Positions 15,399-24,854 of a stretch of 64,000 nucleotides of DNA are shown in pieces; the stretch's first letter is position 1; every line of letters starts with the position of its first letter. The stretch lies in assembly GCF_001281525.1 (NCBI RefSeq), contig NZ_LGCI01000010.1, positions 920,869 to 984,868 of the forward strand, given 5' to 3'. The notes beneath the pieces are model-generated. The model searched no databases. It worked only from the letters and a program-made list of their open reading frames with translations, and was not told where the DNA came from. Both the position numbers and the translations under genes were made by a program. The DNA comes from Lysinibacillus macroides (lineage in GTDB: Bacteria > Bacillota > Bacilli > Bacillales_A > Planococcaceae).

Positions 15399-15580
15399 AA
15401 TTATTTGCCTCCCATTACGTTTTTTACGTGTTCGACACGCTAGGTAAAACACTTGTTCTTTAACGTCTGCAAGCGCTAAAAAGACGAGATATACAGACCA
15501 CCAAGCCTTTCCGCTATATCAGCCGTTTGGCGCTACTTTACGCCATAATTAAAAGCTGTATCATTACGGCTTTTTAAGCT

Positions 15581-15931
15581 TTAGAGCTTCATACGTTCCC
15601 GTTTTTTTAATTTCTTCATTGTAAATTTCTCAGCGATATGAACAGCGGAATGAAATAAACTAGGATTATCCTGTAATACTTGATGCAACACAATTGACAC
15701 TCGATTAATCATATCCTCATCTTGGTCTTTATAGCCCGCTTCTAAAAAGATCGCATGTGTTAATTCATGAATCAACGTTTGCCTTTTACGATCCACCCCC
15801 AACGAACTATCTATTTGTATTTTGGCATCACGCATTAAAATCTGCCCCCACAGCTCTTGGTCTGCAATTAAGTGAGGCACTTCTTCCACGGTGTAGTTAA
15901 CACCACCTACTTTCACGTTGTTTGGTAACAT
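15581..15931 (-). CDS. Phage HExxH metallopeptidase-like protein (116 aa)
   Basis: Start at MLPNNVKVGGVNY (15931, AAAGGTGG upstream). Contains HELTHAIFLEAG, a zincin HExxH motif with a downstream Glu, as in small ImmA/IrrE-like phage peptidases. Possible roles are processing of head or scaffold proteins or cleavage of a regulator; its position beside head genes favours the first, but this is inference. The C-terminus is very basic (KKLKKRERMKL). Confidence 0.7.
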   Translation of the reverse strand: MLPNNVKVGGVNYTVEEVPHLIADQELWGQILMRDAKIQIDSSLGVDRKRQTLIHELTHAIFLEAGYKDQDEDMINRVSIVLHQVLQDNPSLFHSAVHIAEKFTMKKLKKRERMKL

Positions 15932-15992
15932 ATTTATCCACCTTTCGAAGAATGTTAAAAGCACCCAACCATTCTTGTTTGGTTAGGTGCTT

Positions 15993-16202
15993 TTACTTAA
16001 TAATTTCTATTGTGCTTACTTCATTTTCGTTAAAATTAACTAACTGATCTTTAAGCTCGCCATCTATAGGCTTTATAGTTAATTCCTGAATGTCACCATC
16101 ACTATCATTTGCAGAAGTCCAATGGTCAACTATTCCTATTAGAGTTTGGTCATCAGTAAAAGTAACTTTAATTTTTTCTCCTGGATTATAGAAGATATCC
16201 AT
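15993..16202 (-). CDS. Small phage protein (69 aa)
   Basis: A compact beta-barrel-like protein (MDIFYNPGEKIKVTFTDDQT, IGIVDHWTSANDSDGDIQEL) reminiscent of LSm/SH3-like folds. It lies between the portal/head genes and the metallopeptidase. Function unknown. Confidence 0.55.
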   Translation of the reverse strand: MDIFYNPGEKIKVTFTDDQTLIGIVDHWTSANDSDGDIQELTIKPIDGELKDQLVNFNENEVSTIEIIK

Positions 16203-16215
16203 GCTTCCACTCCTT

Positions 16216-17751
16216 TCAATCTGGTCTAATCGGCACTAAATGTGTCCGTTTTTTCGAGTGATGAATCTTTACTTTGTTAGTTTCGTAAGCTCCATTATTA
16301 GAGACAGCTACCCCGATAATCCGATCTAAAACAATTACTTCTTTGACTGTTCTATTTCCGTGACGGTCCCTTTCCACAATTCCTGTACCTGCATATTGAT
16401 CCAAAATCTTTTGTACATTCTCCGTATCAAAGAAATAACTTTTCCCTTCTGTTCGAGTTGAATCCATATGTGGAGCTTGTTTTTCTGGATTAACCCTAGT
16501 TCCAAAAGTACCATCTCGTAAATTTGATTTTACATAATAATTATCTTGAAGTTTATTCCACTCGTTACCTTTACTATACTTAATATCTTTGAATTCTTCA
16601 AAAGATTTAGGTGCATTCTGACCAAGCGTCTTTTTATAATTATCGTACTGTTGTTTGTCTTTACTTTTATTCACCTGTATCTTTTTAGTAATAGCAATTT
16701 TATCTGCTCCATACTTCTCTACCTGAGTCTGATACCATTCTTCATACTTCATGTTGCTTGGTACATAGTACGTCTGTCCGTCCAAATCACGGGCAACACG
16801 CTGGCTATAATCATCAACAAAATAAGGGGCTGTTGTGGACCTACAGTGTGGATGAAATGGATTGGCAGTTACACCAGGCATGAAATCTTTTTGTTTAAAC
16901 ACTTTGCCATCCATTTCCCGACAAATAGTGCTTGTTTTAAAATCAAGTGTAGCAATGATTTCATAGCGCTCTACATCTAAATCGTTATACGCTTCTCGCT
17001 GTGCTGCTGCACTAAAAAACGCCGCTTCAGTCATCACTAAACGGCGAATTTGATATTTGGTATTGGTAGAGCCTAGTTTTTGGTGCAGCACATTTACAAT
17101 TGTTTCTGGATGTTTACCAGTAGCAACGGTGCGCGTCAGCTCTTTGTGCAGTGTGTCGATTAAAATGTTTTTATCTCGCCACAAACGACGCGAGAAGGTC
17201 ATGCCGTCAGCAGTCCATGGTTTGCTAATCACCTTTTCTAGTAAACGTTCGTCTAATTTTTGCATCGTAAAGCCCACATTAAAAGCTGTCTGCACCTCAA
17301 AAGCTGTGTGATAATACTGCGCTTGGTATTGATCTTTAATAAAACGCTCAAAGCCCTCAATTTGGCCACCATACAGTTTTTCGATATGCTGCTGTATCTG
17401 CATTTGCAAACTTTCCAAACGACTAATATGGACACGAGAAGATGCATTTTCGAGTTGTTTCATCCATTGTTGGTTGATCGCATTCTGTTCGCCATATTTG
17501 ATATATTCCTGCACATTCCACTTAAATTCTTTCAACTCATCACTTTTTAATAACCTTTTCGCTTCATCCAATGTGATTTCGTTATTCTTAGCGAAGCGGC
17601 TATACCACTTAAGAATATCCTTTTCCAAGTCGTCCATGGTATGCGTGTATGCTTTCACAAGGTCATCATAATAAAAAATGGAGCGTTCGTGTTGTGCCTG
17701 TTCCAACAGTTCGAAACGTTTGCGCCAATAATTACGAGGTTTCATCGTCAT
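16216..17751 (-). CDS. SPP1 gp7-like head protein fused to toxin-50-like domain (511 aa)
   Basis: Residues 1-about 310 match the SPP1 gp7/Mu F minor head family, including the zinc-like motif TSTICREMDGKVF and HPHCRSTTAPYF. The C-terminal about 110 residues (KQAPHMDSTRTEGKSYFF, ILDQYAGTGIVERDRHGN, KIHHSKKRTHLVPIRPD) match my memory of polymorphic toxin type 50, a predicted RNase domain often fused to phage head proteins. The minor head domain helps genome packaging or ejection. The toxin domain might be injected with DNA or act in competition; neither is shown. Overlaps the portal gene by 20 nt. Confidence 0.85.
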   Translation of the reverse strand: MTMKPRNYWRKRFELLEQAQHERSIFYYDDLVKAYTHTMDDLEKDILKWYSRFAKNNEITLDEAKRLLKSDELKEFKWNVQEYIKYGEQNAINQQWMKQLENASSRVHISRLESLQMQIQQHIEKLYGGQIEGFERFIKDQYQAQYYHTAFEVQTAFNVGFTMQKLDERLLEKVISKPWTADGMTFSRRLWRDKNILIDTLHKELTRTVATGKHPETIVNVLHQKLGSTNTKYQIRRLVMTEAAFFSAAAQREAYNDLDVERYEIIATLDFKTSTICREMDGKVFKQKDFMPGVTANPFHPHCRSTTAPYFVDDYSQRVARDLDGQTYYVPSNMKYEEWYQTQVEKYGADKIAITKKIQVNKSKDKQQYDNYKKTLGQNAPKSFEEFKDIKYSKGNEWNKLQDNYYVKSNLRDGTFGTRVNPEKQAPHMDSTRTEGKSYFFDTENVQKILDQYAGTGIVERDRHGNRTVKEVIVLDRIIGVAVSNNGAYETNKVKIHHSKKRTHLVPIRPD

Positions 17752-19234
17752 TTAGTTCACCTTGTTTTTTCTGGAATGTGGTGTCGTAATTATCAAACAT
17801 ATCCATCTGCTTACGTTGTTCCGCTTCTCTACGCTGTAATTCAAGCTGCACATCTTTTACATACGGATGCTGTGCAATCTTTGTTTCTTCTGATAAATAT
17901 GGAGATTTCTCCAATACTTCTACGACTTCTTTTTCATTGATCAGAATGTCACGGTTAAAAATAATATTAACCTGCTCCCCTTCAAAGTCCCCTTGACCTG
18001 TATTAGCTAGGTGAGCATTAATGAACCATAATAATTCTTCAAATGATGCTTGAAATTCTGTTTCAATGCCGTTCGCATCTAGCTCAATATCACTATACAT
18101 TGATTGGATGTTCATTTGATTAGGATTATTTGCCATGCGCTCATCTTTTGCGTCATAGCCTCGACCATTTTCAATAAGCGCCTTTTTAAATAATGATAGG
18201 ATCGCCTTATAATTGTCAGGGTTTACTTCAACAGTTAGTGTCTCTACACCGCCTTGGTTGTCCTTATTACGAACTACTTTAACAACACCATATTGTGCCA
18301 AATTACGCCTAAACTCTCCTAGATTTTGTCCTCCATAGTTGTACAGGACCAAAAGTGTATTTCGTGCATCTTCCTGCATGTTATTTTCAAAGTCACTTAG
18401 CATAACATTGATGCCATCTTGCAAGGATTTTACGCGCTTGATGAGCGGGATTTCTTTATTATTGAATTTGAACGGAATTAGCGGCGTTCGTTGCCAATTT
18501 AGCATGTAAATAGACTCTCCATCTCCTACCGTGATATACGAAGCGGTGTTCTTAGAGACATCTGAAACTAAACGTCCATTAAACCACTCATAATGTTCAA
18601 TCCCATTTACACTATAGACTTCTGCTTTTTCTGTGATTACCTCTCTATCCCCTTCATAAGCCTTCGTAGTGTATATCCTAATGGCAAAATCAATCATTGT
18701 TCGCTCTGAATCTTTCCAAAACGGAATGATTTCATGGGGAGGAAAACGTTTGACAGCAAACTCACCATTTTCATTGTAATACGGATACAACCAGCCAATG
18801 CCGCCATTTAAGGCGTCCTGTCCAACACCTCTTATTGTCCGGTGGAATCGTTTATTGAAGATGACTTGTAGCCTCTTAAGATACTCTTTATTTTCAGTTT
18901 CAATTGTTATAGGCTTACCAAGCTGATAATTTACCTTTTGATCTACAAGCTTCGCATACTGATTATCTAGTATCTTGTTATTTGGCAAGTTTTTATTAAC
19001 TTCCAAACGCCCACCCTCACCGATAACTAAACGCTCTCGCTTTAATATTTCTTGCTCACCTTCATAGTAAGCTGCACCTGTGAGCATCCACCTACGAATC
19101 TCCGACTTTTTAAACTTATTAATCTCGTTTTCTAGCCATTTTAGGTCCGTTATAACATTATGTGAACCTGCCGCTATATTCGCATTAATTACCTCTGTAT
19201 CCGTTACCGCCCCTTGATATGGAAAATACCCCAC
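17732..19234 (-). CDS. Phage portal protein, SPP1 gp6-like (500 aa)
   Basis: Dodecameric ring at the packaging vertex. Motifs include LIKRERLVIGEG-like RERLVIGEGGRLE, KLVDQKVNYQLGKPI, and GGIGWLYPYYNENGEFAVKR, typical of the SPP1 gp6 family, with a long C-terminal helix. Located directly after the large terminase gene, as expected. Confidence 0.92.
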   Translation of the reverse strand: MGYFPYQGAVTDTEVINANIAAGSHNVITDLKWLENEINKFKKSEIRRWMLTGAAYYEGEQEILKRERLVIGEGGRLEVNKNLPNNKILDNQYAKLVDQKVNYQLGKPITIETENKEYLKRLQVIFNKRFHRTIRGVGQDALNGGIGWLYPYYNENGEFAVKRFPPHEIIPFWKDSERTMIDFAIRIYTTKAYEGDREVITEKAEVYSVNGIEHYEWFNGRLVSDVSKNTASYITVGDGESIYMLNWQRTPLIPFKFNNKEIPLIKRVKSLQDGINVMLSDFENNMQEDARNTLLVLYNYGGQNLGEFRRNLAQYGVVKVVRNKDNQGGVETLTVEVNPDNYKAILSLFKKALIENGRGYDAKDERMANNPNQMNIQSMYSDIELDANGIETEFQASFEELLWFINAHLANTGQGDFEGEQVNIIFNRDILINEKEVVEVLEKSPYLSEETKIAQHPYVKDVQLELQRREAEQRKQMDMFDNYDTTFQKKQGELNDDETS

Positions 19235-19252
19235 TGTTTATTTCACCTCTTT

Positions 19253-20686
19253 CTAATCAAAACTGAATGTATCTCCTACACCTACTTTTTCAGCAATCCC
19301 CGTAGTTGCATCAGGAGCATCGTCATGAGCATTTTTACCTTCACGTTGATACTCAGTCATTGCTTTGTAATACTCAGGCCATTTATCTTTCCAATTGATC
19401 GGGAAATAAATATGATTCATCACCCACGTTGAATTAGATAAAATACGCGCTATTTTGTTATTCGATTGATGAAATGGCTCAATGTATGTGTAATTGCTAC
19501 CATACTCTTCCATTAAGATTTTCTCTACAGAACGCGCAAAACCACGCCCTCCACCGTTTGATTCGATGTAAGCATGGTTAACTTTGTTAGTGTATAGCAT
19601 TTTAGCTGTAGCTGGCTCTGTTTCTTCCATAGGCGCTTTCGTAAATAAAACATCCAGCACGTACGCCTCATTATCAAATGTCTCACCATAGACGATGCCA
19701 CAAAGGTAGTCATCCCCTGTATCTGCTGTATCTATATAACATTTAATTGCCTTAAAAGCAGGTAATTCACCATCATATGTCTTAAATGCCTTGTACAAAC
19801 GCCCTTTAAGGTCTAATGGCCGTTGATAATAGTTAGCATTTAAAATAGCCTCATCCATAAAGTCGACCAAGGCATCAAAGTTTTTCCTATTCAGCAATTC
19901 AGGACACAGCATATTCCCCTCTTCGTCCATAGCTGGCATCATCAGTACATACCATTCATCTGCCCTTTTGCTGTCTAAGATTCGACCACATATATCCTTC
20001 TTGCTCCACCTTGTCATATTGACAATTTTAATAGAGCGGTCTGTTTGCTCCTGCCGTGAAAGAAATGTGTCGGTGAACCATTGCCACTGTTTATCCAAAG
20101 CATTTTCGTTTTGAGCTTCAGCAGCATTTTTTATTGGGTCATCGACAATTAAAATATTGCCACCTTTACCAGTGATAGACCCACCAAGTCCCGCTCCTTT
20201 ATAACTAAAATGCTGTCCTTCGAGTGCCCATTGGCGATAGGATGAATCACCTTTTTTCACTTTCACTTTAGGGAATATATCACTGTAGACAATTTCATGC
20301 GGGTAAACCTTTTCTTCACTGATACCATCACGAGTATAACGACTAAACACTGTTGCTAAATCTTCATTGTATGAAGCGGTGATGATGCGATTGTCCTGCC
20401 TGTCGCCTAATCCCCACTCACAAAAATGAATAAGTGTACGCGACTTGCCGTGACGCGGTGGGATATTCATTATTAAATTTTCGTAGGGTACACCTTTACT
20501 ATTTAATAATCTTCCTTCATACAAAGCTTGCAGGGTTTCACATATTACTTGTAAGTGATGCCGACCTTCTTTATAAAATTCTGGAGCTCTTGTTTTGCAA
20601 TATTCCCAAAAGGATTGACGAGAAAGGTATTTTCGTTCCTCAATGAGCGCATCTAATAGTTCAACCTCTGCTTGTTCCGCATTCAT
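19253..20686 (-). CDS. Terminase large subunit (477 aa)
   Basis: DNA packaging motor. Walker A-like NIPPRHGKSRT (about residue 73) and Walker B-like NILIVDDPI are visible, followed by the coupling motif region KIVNMTRWS. An RNase H-like nuclease region begins at IDTADTGDDYLCG, and DDAPDA near the C-terminus provides a nuclease Asp. Four-nucleotide overlap with the small subunit gene. Confidence 0.92.
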   Translation of the reverse strand: MNAEQAEVELLDALIEERKYLSRQSFWEYCKTRAPEFYKEGRHHLQVICETLQALYEGRLLNSKGVPYENLIMNIPPRHGKSRTLIHFCEWGLGDRQDNRIITASYNEDLATVFSRYTRDGISEEKVYPHEIVYSDIFPKVKVKKGDSSYRQWALEGQHFSYKGAGLGGSITGKGGNILIVDDPIKNAAEAQNENALDKQWQWFTDTFLSRQEQTDRSIKIVNMTRWSKKDICGRILDSKRADEWYVLMMPAMDEEGNMLCPELLNRKNFDALVDFMDEAILNANYYQRPLDLKGRLYKAFKTYDGELPAFKAIKCYIDTADTGDDYLCGIVYGETFDNEAYVLDVLFTKAPMEETEPATAKMLYTNKVNHAYIESNGGGRGFARSVEKILMEEYGSNYTYIEPFHQSNNKIARILSNSTWVMNHIYFPINWKDKWPEYYKAMTEYQREGKNAHDDAPDATTGIAEKVGVGDTFSFD

Positions 20687-21657
20687 TGTTTCGTCATTCC
20701 TTTCAACTTTTCTATCGCTTCTCGACGCTCCTCTGACGTCATATAGGCATATTTATTTGTGTCATTTCCTACTGGTTGTTCGCGTTTTTGTTGCTCCATC
20801 TCTATTCGGCTAATTTCATTTTTATACTTCAACTGCTCTTCACGTAGTCGCTTTAGCTGCTTGTCACTTAATAAATCGGTGTACTTTGATAACATCGCAA
20901 GCGCGGCCATCTTATCAACAAGCTTAACAGAAACACCATCCTTACCTTTTTTGACTTCGCTAATAATTGTGCCATCTACTTCATCAGAATTCTTAAGGTG
21001 AACGTAAGTACGTTGATACGTCATTTCCTCACCCTGATAATTCAGAAGCGGCTTACCTGTTTCATCTTTTACAATTTCCTCAACTGTACCAAAATCTGAA
21101 TAGTCCGTAATATCGGCGAATGCTATGTCAATGTACTTTTGCAATACATCACGAGCATCTAACATCACACTGTCGGCAAGCTGCTGTTTTAGTCGCATGA
21201 TTTCTTCTTTTATACCTTCATTTACCATCAAACGATAAGCATTTCGATTGGCTGTTATATAGTCGCATTGATAGGCTTTTTGGTAAGCCTTTGTAGCATT
21301 GAAATATTTAACATAGTACATACAAAAAAGCAACTGCTTATCGTTAAGACCGTCACTCTCGATGATCTCAAATTGTACAGTTGCTTGCGATTCCGCTTCT
21401 GGCGTTGCTTTGCTCCGTTGCGTTCTTTTGGTTTTCTTTTTTGCGGAACGTTCCGTATTTTTCACCTGCTTTGATTGGAACGTTCCATTCGATTCCGCTT
21501 CAAGACGATCATCCCACTTATCTTTATTTTTCCAGCCGCGCACGGTGCCTTCGGATACAGCTAGTTGCTCCGCTATATCCTTTAGCTTTATATCACCGTT
21601 ATGAGCTTTATAAATATCATAGGCTTGGTCACGTCTTGGATCTCTTGCTCTAGCCAT
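20683..21657 (-). CDS. Terminase small subunit (about 324 aa)
   Basis: Start at MARARDPRRDQAYDIY (21657) preferred. An N-terminal HTH (KLKDIAEQLAVSEGTVRGWK) is followed by a Lys/Arg-rich linker and the terminase_2 domain (LNDKQLLFCMYYVKYFNATK), as in PBSX XtmA. It recognises phage DNA for packaging. The C-terminus is a charged helix. It is the first gene of the packaging/structural operon; the 265 bp upstream to the IS element (21658-21922) contain only a short AT-rich hydrophobic frame (21730-21915) that I do not regard as a confident gene. Confidence 0.88.
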   Translation of the reverse strand: MARARDPRRDQAYDIYKAHNGDIKLKDIAEQLAVSEGTVRGWKNKDKWDDRLEAESNGTFQSKQVKNTERSAKKKTKRTQRSKATPEAESQATVQFEIIESDGLNDKQLLFCMYYVKYFNATKAYQKAYQCDYITANRNAYRLMVNEGIKEEIMRLKQQLADSVMLDARDVLQKYIDIAFADITDYSDFGTVEEIVKDETGKPLLNYQGEEMTYQRTYVHLKNSDEVDGTIISEVKKGKDGVSVKLVDKMAALAMLSKYTDLLSDKQLKRLREEQLKYKNEISRIEMEQQKREQPVGNDTNKYAYMTSEERREAIEKLKGMTKQ

Positions 21658-21922
21658 CCTGCATACACCCACCTCCACCATCCCTTTTTAGTATTCGTTA
21701 GTTACATATCTTAGAAAGGTGCTGGATTACTAAAGTATCTTGAACATTTTAAAAATTTGAAGTATAGATACTGTAAAAACTGATAAGTTAAGAAGTAAAA
21801 GTGGAATCTTTAATAATATATTTTTCCCGTTAAAGTTAGAAAGAAGAACAATTTTAAATACCCCTCTAAAAAAACCATATATAAGTGAATCAATTTCATA
21901 AATCGATTTTTTCAAGAGCTTA

Positions 21923-23377
21923 GACTGCTCCTGTGTCTGATTTTTGTTTTTTAAAATTTAAGCTGCGTTGTTTTGTAGCTGTAAACGTACATTCATCCGA
22001 TCGACTGCTAATTTGCAGGCATTATAAATAAACGTCACAAGGTTGAAGTGCAGTTTAGCTTTTCTACCGGTTTTGTGACGGACGTTGTTTAACTGAAAAA
22101 ATTGCTTTAAATAAGCATTTACTCGTTCGACAGCTGTGCGTTCCTTGTAAAGTTTCTTCCATAGCTCGGAGCCACGTGCTGGAAACGTGTATTTGCGGAT
22201 ATCGGTTTCACACTTGATTTTAAACACCTTTTGACAGAGCGAGTCATCACGTAATGGACAGGTTGCGCAATCTTTTGGACGTGTGAACTTAAGCGTTTGA
22301 TACTTTTCATCAAAGCTGTCGTAACAGTAGCTATGTTCACGCACACAGGTTGGACGGAAATGTTCATCAAAACCGATCATTTCGCCCTCACGTCTTTTCA
22401 CATATGGAATCACAGCTTTCATCTCTTGTATTGAAATCTGGCGGTAAATTGCTTCATAGTCATAACCTGCATCGAAAATAGCCGTTGTGAAATGGTTAGG
22501 CATGATATGGTTCATCTTTTTTAGTAACGGAATCGCCGCTTTACTATCACTCAGATTGCCGGAAGACATTAGACGCGCCACGATATATTGGCTTTTTGTC
22601 GAAACAGCTAAATGCCCTTTAAAGCCGTACCAGAATGTGTTTTTACCATCGCTGTTTTTCTTGATGCCCCACTTTGGTTCAATGGGGATGTCTTGCCATA
22701 GAGTCGTCAATGGAATGGTTAATTGTGCTTCCAACTTCTTTTCAAAAGTCGTTTGATTCGCTTCAAGTTCTGCTTGTTCAGCGAGCCAGGCAGCACGTTC
22801 TTCTTTTGATTTACGACCACGTTTTTTCGGTTGTGTTTCTTTTTTCTCTGCTGGTTTTGCGGCATCTCTCGCTTCAAAATGTGTTGCATCAAAACTAAGG
22901 TGTTCCTCTTCAAGAAAACCTTCTGTAAAGGCAGCTTGAATAAGTTCATCGTGCATGCGATCTAAGACATCTGATTGACTAATCACGTCGACCATACGTG
23001 AATACGAGGCTTCAGATGGCACCGTGTCCGAAACTAAAAAGCCACAATCTAAGCGAAAGACGAAATCATGCGTTAATCGATTGACCAAATCTTTAACGGT
23101 AGGGATACGCTCGACAATGCGGATCATCAATGATTGAATCATCGCACCGTAGTTTAATTCTCGTGGAGCACCACGCATCGTCTTCTTTCGAAATAGTTGA
23201 AAGATTGGCTGCACATCGAAAGTGGCTAAAATAGCATCAAAACGACGAGAACTTTCCATTTTCAATAATTCACGGATGTCAAATAGGCTCATTTGTTTTA
23301 CAATAGTCATGAGGCATCATTCCTTTTCGGTGGGTTGTTTAGTCGCTACCATTATACCGAATTTGGGGAGGTGCCTC
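21923..23377 (-). mobile_element. IS1182-family insertion sequence (about 1.45 kb)
   Basis: An intact transposase gene is flanked by weakly similar ends: GACTGCTCCT on the left and GAGGCACCTCC on the right, both read inward. The boundaries are approximate and no target duplication was confirmed. It lies between the late regulator/membrane gene and the terminase gene, a position where late transcription is expected to pass or start. Confidence 0.75.
21958..23310 (-). CDS. IS1182-family transposase (450 aa)
   Basis: DDE transposase with catalytic candidates in LSFDATHFEARD, TAIFDAGYDYEAIY and KERTAVERVNAYLKQ. A Cys cluster (CATCPLRDDSLCQ) precedes the last motif. Full family length with no frameshift, so probably active. 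TTG/ATG context upstream is weak, as is common for transposases. Confidence 0.9.
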   Translation of the reverse strand: MTIVKQMSLFDIRELLKMESSRRFDAILATFDVQPIFQLFRKKTMRGAPRELNYGAMIQSLMIRIVERIPTVKDLVNRLTHDFVFRLDCGFLVSDTVPSEASYSRMVDVISQSDVLDRMHDELIQAAFTEGFLEEEHLSFDATHFEARDAAKPAEKKETQPKKRGRKSKEERAAWLAEQAELEANQTTFEKKLEAQLTIPLTTLWQDIPIEPKWGIKKNSDGKNTFWYGFKGHLAVSTKSQYIVARLMSSGNLSDSKAAIPLLKKMNHIMPNHFTTAIFDAGYDYEAIYRQISIQEMKAVIPYVKRREGEMIGFDEHFRPTCVREHSYCYDSFDEKYQTLKFTRPKDCATCPLRDDSLCQKVFKIKCETDIRKYTFPARGSELWKKLYKERTAVERVNAYLKQFFQLNNVRHKTGRKAKLHFNLVTFIYNACKLAVDRMNVRLQLQNNAA

Positions 23378-23419
23378 ATTTTTATTTAATTTTAGCCCTT
23401 GATATTAAAGGGATTAGAA

Positions 23420-23746
23420 TTATGAAATTAACTCAAGTAGCAATAATAAAAAAATTATTACCCAATTAACAAAACTATTTGAGAAAAAATAATGTAATAA
23501 TACTACAATGATTCCCAAAAAAAACGCTACTCCCACATCTAATATTGCTGACTTTAATGATTCCTTAAAAACCTTTGAAATTTCTAATAAAAAACCTACA
23601 ATTCCAATGAATCCTAGCACAACACCAATAAGACTGGTAATAAACTCATTACCTAAAAATGTTGGATTCAAATACAATAATATTGAACAAATGAAGAAAG
23701 CCAATGCAAGTGATATTCCTTCTGCAATTTTTATTTTATCCTCCAT
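23420..23746 (-). CDS. Small integral membrane protein (108 aa)
   Basis: AGGAGG is well placed before ATG 23746. Three or four hydrophobic segments (about residues 10-27, 35-55, 66-84, 90-106) with few charged residues. No family recognised. It sits between the late regulator and the IS element. The frame ends naturally 40 bp before the IS, so it is not obviously truncated. It could be a holin-like or lysogenic-conversion protein. Confidence 0.6.
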   Translation of the reverse strand: MEDKIKIAEGISLALAFFICSILLYLNPTFLGNEFITSLIGVVLGFIGIVGFLLEISKVFKESLKSAILDVGVAFFLGIIVVLLHYFFSNSFVNWVIIFLLLLLELIS

Positions 23747-23902
23747 GCTATATCCTCCTAACTATTTTTTACTCTTAATACGATAACTCATCTGAAAAGG
23801 ATTCAAAATAAAGTAAAAAGTACTCCCGAAGGAGGGCACTTATATACTTAATTTTATTCTGTTGCGATTTTGAAGATATTGCTGAAATTTAGGATGAAAA
23901 GA

Positions 23903-23937
23903 GACTACCAATTTAGTAGCCTCTGCATGGAGTAACT
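23903..23937 (-). terminator. Terminator after the late regulator gene
   Basis: Minus-strand hairpin AGAGGCTAC/GTAGTCTCT (loop TAAATTG) followed by TTTT, about 45 nt beyond the stop of the sigma-like gene. Confidence 0.55.
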
Positions 23938-23977
23938 TAAAACGGCTATTCAAAGTGAGAGGAAAATTTATTTCTTA

Positions 23978-24487
23978 CTATATAGGCAAACGTACGTCAA
24001 GAGAGCTCTCTTCGGAAATATTTATACTTATTTTAATTTCCGCACGCTTCAAATAACCTTGAATAGTACTTTTACCAATACCCAATATTTTTGCAGCTTT
24101 ACTATAAGGCATACGTTCGGCGCGTATCATAATAAAAGCAGCACGTTCATTTTCGGTAAGCCCATTCAAGGCATTATTAATTTTATTTTTCATATTTGTC
24201 ATCCTTACAATTTCATTTTCCCATGAATCATCATCACTTTCTTTCTCTTTCATCCAGTCGGGTACATAGCTCTCAGCATCTGTATATGAAATTAAGTCTT
24301 GCATAAGGCGATGGTCCATGACAAACGTATCTTGACGAGTTGCCGCACGGTACTCAGCTGGATCGTAACCCGTTTCCATCCACTTGATAGCTTCTAGCAT
24401 GTCACGCTCCATACTTGGGCATCCGCCAGCCGCGCGTAACTCCTTTAATGATTGTTTATACTCTGCAATTAAATCTGGAAAGTACAT
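23978..24487 (-). CDS. Sigma-region-4-like phage late regulator (Xpf-like, about 169 aa)
   Basis: Start at the second Met (24487) is best spaced from AAAGGA. The C-terminus carries a sigma-70 region 4-like HTH (LTENERAAFIMIRAERMPYS, KAAKILGIGKSTIQGYLKRA), as in PBSX Xpf, the positive control factor for late genes. It lies at the end of the early operon just before the packaging genes, the usual place. Predicted to switch on the late operon. Confidence 0.78.
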   Translation of the reverse strand: MYFPDLIAEYKQSLKELRAAGGCPSMERDMLEAIKWMETGYDPAEYRAATRQDTFVMDHRLMQDLISYTDAESYVPDWMKEKESDDDSWENEIVRMTNMKNKINNALNGLTENERAAFIMIRAERMPYSKAAKILGIGKSTIQGYLKRAEIKISINISEESSLDVRLPI

Positions 24488-24501
24488 GACCATCTTCCTT
24501 T

Positions 24502-24558
24502 CTTGTTATGTAAAAATAAAAAGGACACCAATAGACCTGGCATGCTTGCCAAAATCTA
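24502..24558 (-). terminator. Terminator between DUF3954-like gene and late regulator
   Basis: Minus-strand stem GGACACTAATAGA/TCTATTGGTGTCC (13 bp, one G-U pair) followed by CCTTTTTATTTTT. It separates the early transcript from the late regulator gene; with the regulator's RBS only 9 nt away, readthrough may be controlled. Confidence 0.65.
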
Positions 24559-24589
24559 TTAGTGTCCATCGGTTTTTCCGTAAGGACGG

Positions 24590-24760
24590 TTATTTAGTTT
24601 GTTTAATGCGAATACGCTCAGCACGCTCGACGTCAAGCACCTGCCCTTTGTGCCAGATGATGGTGTCTTGCCCATACTGTTTGGGCTTTAATGGTGTAAC
24701 AATGCCGTCCTGTACGATATATACGCCGTTCTCTGCTGTATTAATTGTTGCCTTCTCCAT
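24590..24760 (-). CDS. XtrA/DUF3954-like small protein (56 aa)
   Basis: RBS AGGGGGG precedes ATG 24760. The sequence MEKATINTAENGVYIVQDG followed by PKQYGQDTIIWHKGQVL matches the pattern of small phage proteins such as XtrA/YqaO (DUF3954), found just before the late regulator in Bacillus prophages. Function unknown; likely involved in the early-to-late switch. Confidence 0.7.
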   Translation of the reverse strand: MEKATINTAENGVYIVQDGIVTPLKPKQYGQDTIIWHKGQVLDVERAERIRIKQTK

Positions 24761-24791
24761 AAGCTGCCCCCCTATGTGTTATAATAAATTT

Positions 24792-24854
24792 GCATTTGCA
24801 TAAGGGAACTTATGTTTCACCGTAACAAGCGCCAACTTGCTACGGTGATTTTTT
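24792..24854 (+). ncRNA. Predicted small RNA B (about 63 nt)
   Basis: An extended -10 (TGTTATAAT, 24777-24785) is followed by a hairpin (CATAAG/CTTATG, 24799-24814) and a terminator hairpin (CACCGTA..TACGGTG with inner CAAG/CTTG, 24818-24847, loop CGCCAA) with T6. Same architecture and strand as RNAs A and C. The loop CGCCAA is complementary to loop TTGGCG of RNA A at all six positions. Confidence 0.5.

Noticed and set aside
21730..23746. IS1182 splitting one membrane-protein gene into 23420-23746 and 21730-21915
   Set aside because: The upstream frame ends with its own stop about 40 bp before the IS and the downstream frame lacks an RBS; rejoining gives no continuous frame.
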